Shown piece after piece: positions 60,868 to 64,000 of a stretch of 64,000 nucleotides of DNA. A model generated the notes under the pieces. That model searched no databases. It was given only the letters and a program-made list of their open reading frames with translations, and was not told the DNA's origin. Positions within the stretch are counted from its first letter, which is position 1, and every line of letters begins with the position of its first letter. The DNA comes from Paractinoplanes rishiriensis (GTDB lineage: Bacteria; Actinomycetota; Actinomycetes; Mycobacteriales; Micromonosporaceae): NCBI RefSeq assembly GCF_016862375.1, contig NZ_BOMV01000065.1, positions 62,001 through 126,000 of the forward strand. Reading direction: 5' to 3'. Made by a program: the position numbers and the translations under genes.

Positions 60868-61368
60868 TCAGCCGCCCTGAGGGGCCGGGCGGACCCGGCG
60901 CAGCTCGCGCAAGGCCTGGCGGCGGACGTCGCCGGTCAGGGTGTCGATGTAGAGCGTTCCGTTCAGGTGGTCGGTCTCGTGTTGCAAGGCTCGGGCCAGG
61001 AAGCCGGTTCCCTCGATCACCAGCGGCTCGCCGTGCACGTCGAAGCCGCGGGCGGTGACCGTCAGCGCGCGCCTTGTCGGGTAGCCGAGGCCGGGCAGGG
61101 ACAGGCAGCCCTCGTCGTCGTCCTGTTCGCCGTCGAAGTCTGACAGCACCGGGTTGACCAGGTGGCCTACCTGGCCGGCCACGTTGTAGGAGAAGACGCG
61201 CAGGCTGACACCGATCTGCGGGGCCGCCACGCCGGCGCGGCCGGGCTCGCGTACGGTGTCCTCCAAATCCCGGACCAGCTCGCGCAACTCGGCGTCGAAA
61301 GCTGTCACCGGGTCGGCCTCGGTGCGCAGCACCGGGTCGCCGAAGATCCGAATAGGCCGGACGGTCAT
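60868..61368 (-). CDS. def: Peptide deformylase
   Basis: 166 residues. The three motifs are complete: GVAAPQIG (from 46), EGCLSLPG with metal ligand Cys88, and QHETDHLNG with His130, Glu131 and His134. It removes the formyl group from nascent proteins. Not next to fmt, so it may be an accessory copy. TAGCCT lies seven bases before the ATG. Confidence 0.93.
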   Translation of the reverse strand: MTVRPIRIFGDPVLRTEADPVTAFDAELRELVRDLEDTVREPGRAGVAAPQIGVSLRVFSYNVAGQVGHLVNPVLSDFDGEQDDDEGCLSLPGLGYPTRRALTVTARGFDVHGEPLVIEGTGFLARALQHETDHLNGTLYIDTLTGDVRRQALRELRRVRPAPQGG

Positions 61369-61395
61369 GCCGCTCAGGCTATCCGGTCGTTACAT

Positions 61396-61893
61396 TCAGG
61401 CGGCGAACAGGGCGAGTTGCTCCTCGGCCAGCACCTGGCGCAGCTTGGCCAACGAGCGGCGGGTCTGGCTCTTGACCACGCTCTCCGGGAGTTCCAGCAC
61501 GTCGGCGACCTGCTCGACGCTGTAGTCCTCGAAGTACCGCAGGATCACGATCGCCCGGTCCCGCGCGGGCAGCCGGCCGAGCGCCCCGAGCATGGTCAGG
61601 CGCAGGTCGGGGCTGTCGCGGCAGACGGGTTCGAGCAGGTCACCGGGCGTCGTCTCGGTCGACGAGCGGCGCCGGCGGTGGTCCAGGTAGGCGCGGAGCA
61701 GGATCTTTTGCGCGTACGCCACAAGATTGTCGGCCTGTCGGGCCCGGCGCCAGCACAGGAACAGTCTGGTGAGCGCGGTCTGGGTCAGGTCCTGGGCGAG
61801 GTGCCAGTCGTGGCAGAGCATGAACGCGGTGGTGCGCAGGCGCTCGGCGTGCGCGTGGGCGAACTCGGCGAACTCCTCCTCCGCGGTGATCAT
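61396..61893 (-). CDS. ECF sigma factor, SigE family of actinobacteria
   Basis: 165 residues. Region 2 (FAEFAHAHAERLRTTAFMLCHDWHLAQDLTQTALTRLFLCWRRARQADNLVAYAQKILLRAYLDHRRR) and region 4 (MLGALGRLPARDRAIVILRYFEDYSVEQVADVLELPESVVKSQTRRSLAKLRQ) are intact. Its start overlaps the end of a broken upstream gene by ATGA, and that gene is normally the membrane partner of this class. Confidence 0.88.
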   Translation of the reverse strand: MITAEEEFAEFAHAHAERLRTTAFMLCHDWHLAQDLTQTALTRLFLCWRRARQADNLVAYAQKILLRAYLDHRRRRSSTETTPGDLLEPVCRDSPDLRLTMLGALGRLPARDRAIVILRYFEDYSVEQVADVLELPESVVKSQTRRSLAKLRQVLAEEQLALFAA

Positions 61894-62457
61894 CGCGGCG
61901 GCCGGGGGAACTGCCGGGCGCCCGAGTCGAGCAGGTGCTCGTCCATGGTCACGTCCCAGCGCGGGTCGGCGGCGACCCTGACGGCCTCGTCGGCGGTGAG
62001 GGCCGCACGGGTGGGCTGCCCGTCGCCCGCACCAGGCCGGGCCCGGCGCCCTCGTCCAGGTAGAGCTGCACCGACAGGTCGTCCGGGGCCGCGTAACCGC
62101 TGGTCCGCCCGGGCGGGAGGAGTGTGGTCAGTAGGTGGAGCATGGCCGCTGCCGTCGCCTTCTTCCGCAGGCCAACGGCTGTCCCCGTGGCGCTGTGGAT
62201 GGTCAACGTACGCGCGTACGGTGCCGGCGCCGGTGCGGCCGGAAGCAACGGCACGGTTTGGGGAGACAGGACGGTTTGGGGAGACAGTGCCTGCAGCGCC
62301 CCGCCGGCGACGAGCAAGGGCAACGGCGGCGGCGACCATGGTCTGGAGCCGTTCGCCGCCGCCCGTCGCGCAGCTCCGCGCCCACCGCGTCGCCCAGTGG
62401 CGGCGGGCACTCCGCGGACAGGCCGGCACGCAGCAACGCCCGTAGATCCTCGTTCAC
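61890..62457 (-). pseudogene. Frameshifted sigma-factor-associated membrane protein gene
   Basis: From GTG 62457 the text NEDLRALLRAGLSAECPPPLGDAVGAELRDGRR resembles the cytoplasmic start of the membrane proteins paired with SigE-type factors. The sequence then continues in a second frame (ERLQTMVAAAVAL), a third (TLTIHSATGTAVGLRKKATAAAMLHLLTTLLPPG, LSVQLYLDEGAGPG) and back (ALTADEAVRVAADPRWDVTMDEHLLDSGARQF). At least three shifts are needed to read it. A duplicated 18-bp unit (62253-62287) lies in the linker. Confidence 0.7.
62253..62287. repeat. 18-bp duplication in the broken sigma-partner gene
   Basis: Two copies of acggtttggggagacag separated by one base; read on the minus strand they encode LSPQTV twice. 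Confidence 0.9.
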
Positions 62458-62554
62458 CGCCTGCCGTGTCCCTACCGCGGAAGACGGTCCGGGATCCGCC
62501 TCCGGCGACGGCAAAACCCCGTTTTTGTCGTACGCCCATGGCAGTGTCACCGCC

Positions 62555-62871
62555 GTGCCGAGAACCCAGTACTACACCGCCACGACGATCGACGGCTTCC
62601 TCGCCGACCGGCACCACTCGCTGGACTGGCTGTTCGAGGTCGGCTACGAACGCGGCGACGACGCGCCGTTCCCCGCCTTCTTCGCCCGGGTGAGCGCGTT
62701 CGCCATGGGCGACGACCTGCTGGCCGACCCCGGCAAATGGCAGGAGTACTACGGCGACGTACCGGCTTGGATCTTCACCCACCGCGACCTGCCCGCGATC
62801 CCCGGCGCCCGCCCGCCTGACCCTCACCACAATGGAACGACAGGGGCCGTTCGCCTACCTCACCTACGCCG
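62555..62871 (+). pseudogene. DHFR-like (RibD C-terminal) reductase gene with internal deletion and frameshift
   Basis: The GTG at 62555 starts YYTATTIDGFLADRHHSLDWLFEVGYERGDDAPFPAFFARVSAFAMGDDLL and reaches WIFTHRDLPAIPG, a normal first half. Right after, in another frame, comes RLTLTTMERQGPFAYLTYAV, the typical C-terminus. About 80-90 residues between them, including the glycine-rich NADPH motif, are missing. No stop follows in frame before the antisense of the convergent pabB-like gene. Confidence 0.75.
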
Positions 62872-64000
62872 TCGCGCCGCCGCCGCTGTCCCCCGCCAGC
62901 GCGGCCCGGATCGGGGCGGCCTTCGCGGCGGCCTCCGCGACCTCGGCGTCCGCGTCACTGTCCCAGGTGATGCCGCCGCCGGCCCAGGCGTGCACCCGGG
63001 AACCGTCGACCGCGACCGTGCGGATGCTGAGTCCCAGATCGATGTAGTCCGCGGCGACCCAGCCGATCGCGCCCATGCTGACGCCGCGGCCGACCGGCTC
63101 CAGGTGACCGATTTCGTTCAGTGCGGCCAGCTTCGGGGCGCCGGTCACCGAGCCGCCCGGGCACACCGCGCGCAGCAGGTCGGCCAGGTCCAGCCGCCCG
63201 GTGACCGGCGCCGAGACGACCGACTCCGCCTGCCACAGATCGACCCAGCGGCGCACCGCGAACAGCTCCTCGACCCGCACCGGTCCCAGCCCGGGCAGCC
63301 GCGACAGGTCGTTGCGCTCGAGGTCGACGATCATCACGTGTTCGGCCCGCTCCTTGGCCGACGCCAGCAGCTCCCGGCGCCCGGCCTCGGTGGCCGGCCG
63401 GGTCCCCTTGATCGGCCGGGTCACCACCCGCCCGTCCCGGACCTCGACCAGCGTCTCCGGCGACGCGGTCGCCAGCGCCCAACCGTCGCCCGCCAGAACG
63501 CCGCCGTACCGCGCGCCGGGCAGCCCGGCCACCCGGAGCAGCGCCGGGCCTGGATCGCCCGTGTAGGGGGCGCTGGCGTGCCCTACGACGTTGACCTGGT
63601 AGACGTCACCCCGCCCGATCGCGTCCCGGACGGCTTCGACGGCGGCGGCGTGCTCCCGCGGGCTCCAGCTGGCGCGCCAGGGGCCCAGGCGCCATCCCCC
63701 GCCGCGGTCGGCGGCGGCCGGGCCACCGGCCGGCTCCCTTGGCGGCTCATGGGTGCCGGCGCCCGGCACACTCGCACCCGCCGAAGCTTGATCGCTGCCG
63801 CGCGGCGCCGGCGGCGCGCGGCGTTCCCCGGCGGCAGGCTGGGCACTTCCGGTGGGGGACTCGCCCGGAAGGCCCTCGGAACTGGCTTTCTGGCTGTTTG
63901 TGCGGCTGGCGCCGGGGGTGATCGCCGTCACGTGGCCGGATTGCCTCGGGCCGTCACCATCAGGCCAAAGACCCTCGACGAGGGAGTTGGGTGATGGGAC
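62864..64000 (-). CDS. Aminodeoxychorismate/anthranilate synthase component I-like protein (5' end outside window)
   Basis: The frame stays open to the window edge; a GTG at 63931 is a possible start. The chorismate-binding domain is complete: DAIGRGDVYQVNVVGH, RPIKGTRPATEAGRRELLASAKERAEHVMIVDLERNDLSRL, AVCPGGSVTGAPKLAALNEIGHLEPVGRGVSMGAIGW and SIRTVAVDGSRVHAWAGGGITWDSDADAE. It forms aminodeoxychorismate (folate or pABA-derived products) with a glutaminase. Before the domain is an unusual Pro/Ala/Gly/Ser-rich stretch of about 60 residues. Confidence 0.85.
   Translation of the reverse strand, partial: VPSPNSLVEGLWPDGDGPRQSGHVTAITPGASRTNSQKASSEGLPGESPTGSAQPAAGERRAPPAPRGSDQASAGASVPGAGTHEPPREPAGGPAAADRGGGWRLGPWRASWSPREHAAAVEAVRDAIGRGDVYQVNVVGHASAPYTGDPGPALLRVAGLPGARYGGVLAGDGWALATASPETLVEVRDGRVVTRPIKGTRPATEAGRRELLASAKERAEHVMIVDLERNDLSRLPGLGPVRVEELFAVRRWVDLWQAESVVSAPVTGRLDLADLLRAVCPGGSVTGAPKLAALNEIGHLEPVGRGVSMGAIGWVAADYIDLGLSIRTVAVDGSRVHAWAGGGITWDSDADAEVAEAAAKAAPIRAALAGDSGGGATA

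Overview
The window is about 73% GC, with dense coding, GTG/TTG starts, ATGA/GTGA gene overlaps and many promoters placed so close to start codons that the mRNAs are probably leaderless. This points to a filamentous actinobacterium. A FliA/WhiG-type sigma factor, an ATP-binding SARP regulator, paired bacterial dynamins and an NIS siderophore cluster suggest a member of the Micromonosporaceae such as Actinoplanes; that assignment is an inference from gene style only. I see no rRNA, tRNA, CRISPR array or intact insertion sequence.

Layout. 0-2.4 kb: 5' part of a SARP/NB-ARC regulator (minus). 2.5-7.6 kb: a VanX-type dipeptidase, a PLP racemase and a D-Ala-D-X ligase, overlapping one another, followed by a NarL-type two-component system, with a 27-bp palindrome upstream. 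7.7-18.5 kb: two more NarL-type two-component systems, each beside an ABC-2 exporter, separated by small enzymes, DUF6204, and a Clp_N/HTH protein with palindromic operators. 18.6-24.8 kb: FliA-like sigma factor, threonine-dehydratase-like enzyme, epimerase, UPF0303 protein with a 29-residue membrane peptide, OhrR/Ohr and a chloramphenicol-phosphotransferase-like kinase. 24.9-28.9 kb: a three-gene minus-strand operon of two dynamin-like GTPases plus an acidic pentapeptide-repeat protein. 29.1-34.8 kb: a five-gene plus-strand operon led by a large ATP-binding LuxR regulator. 34.8-40.2 kb: assorted single genes.

40.3-41.8 kb is the most notable segment. It contains a very good match to the actinobacterial chromosome-dimer-resolution site dif, followed 470 bp later by a second Xer-like site that lies over the start codon of a XerC/D-like recombinase. 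If correct, the window spans the replication terminus. 41.9-50.4 kb holds an MFS permease, small regulators, two inverted NUDIX paralogues, a TmrB-like protein and histidine phosphatases. 50.4-55.6 kb carries a DUF3626/UppP operon, a second tyrosine recombinase and an ABC-F protein. 55.9-60.2 kb is an NIS siderophore operon (two IucA/IucC synthetases and a PLP decarboxylase). 60.2-64 kb holds a triple GTCAA/TTGAC palindrome region, peptide deformylase, a SigE-type sigma factor and an edge-truncated PabB-like gene.

Two window-wide patterns stand out. Six gene loci between 34.8 and 62.9 kb have lost their middle or 3' parts or are frameshifted (DUF402, nucleotidyltransferase/oxidoreductase, methyltransferase, DUF664, a SigE neighbour, DHFR-like). 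Many genes carry short 12-24 bp tandem duplications, usually a multiple of three. Both patterns fit a decaying terminus-proximal region, but assembly error has to be excluded.
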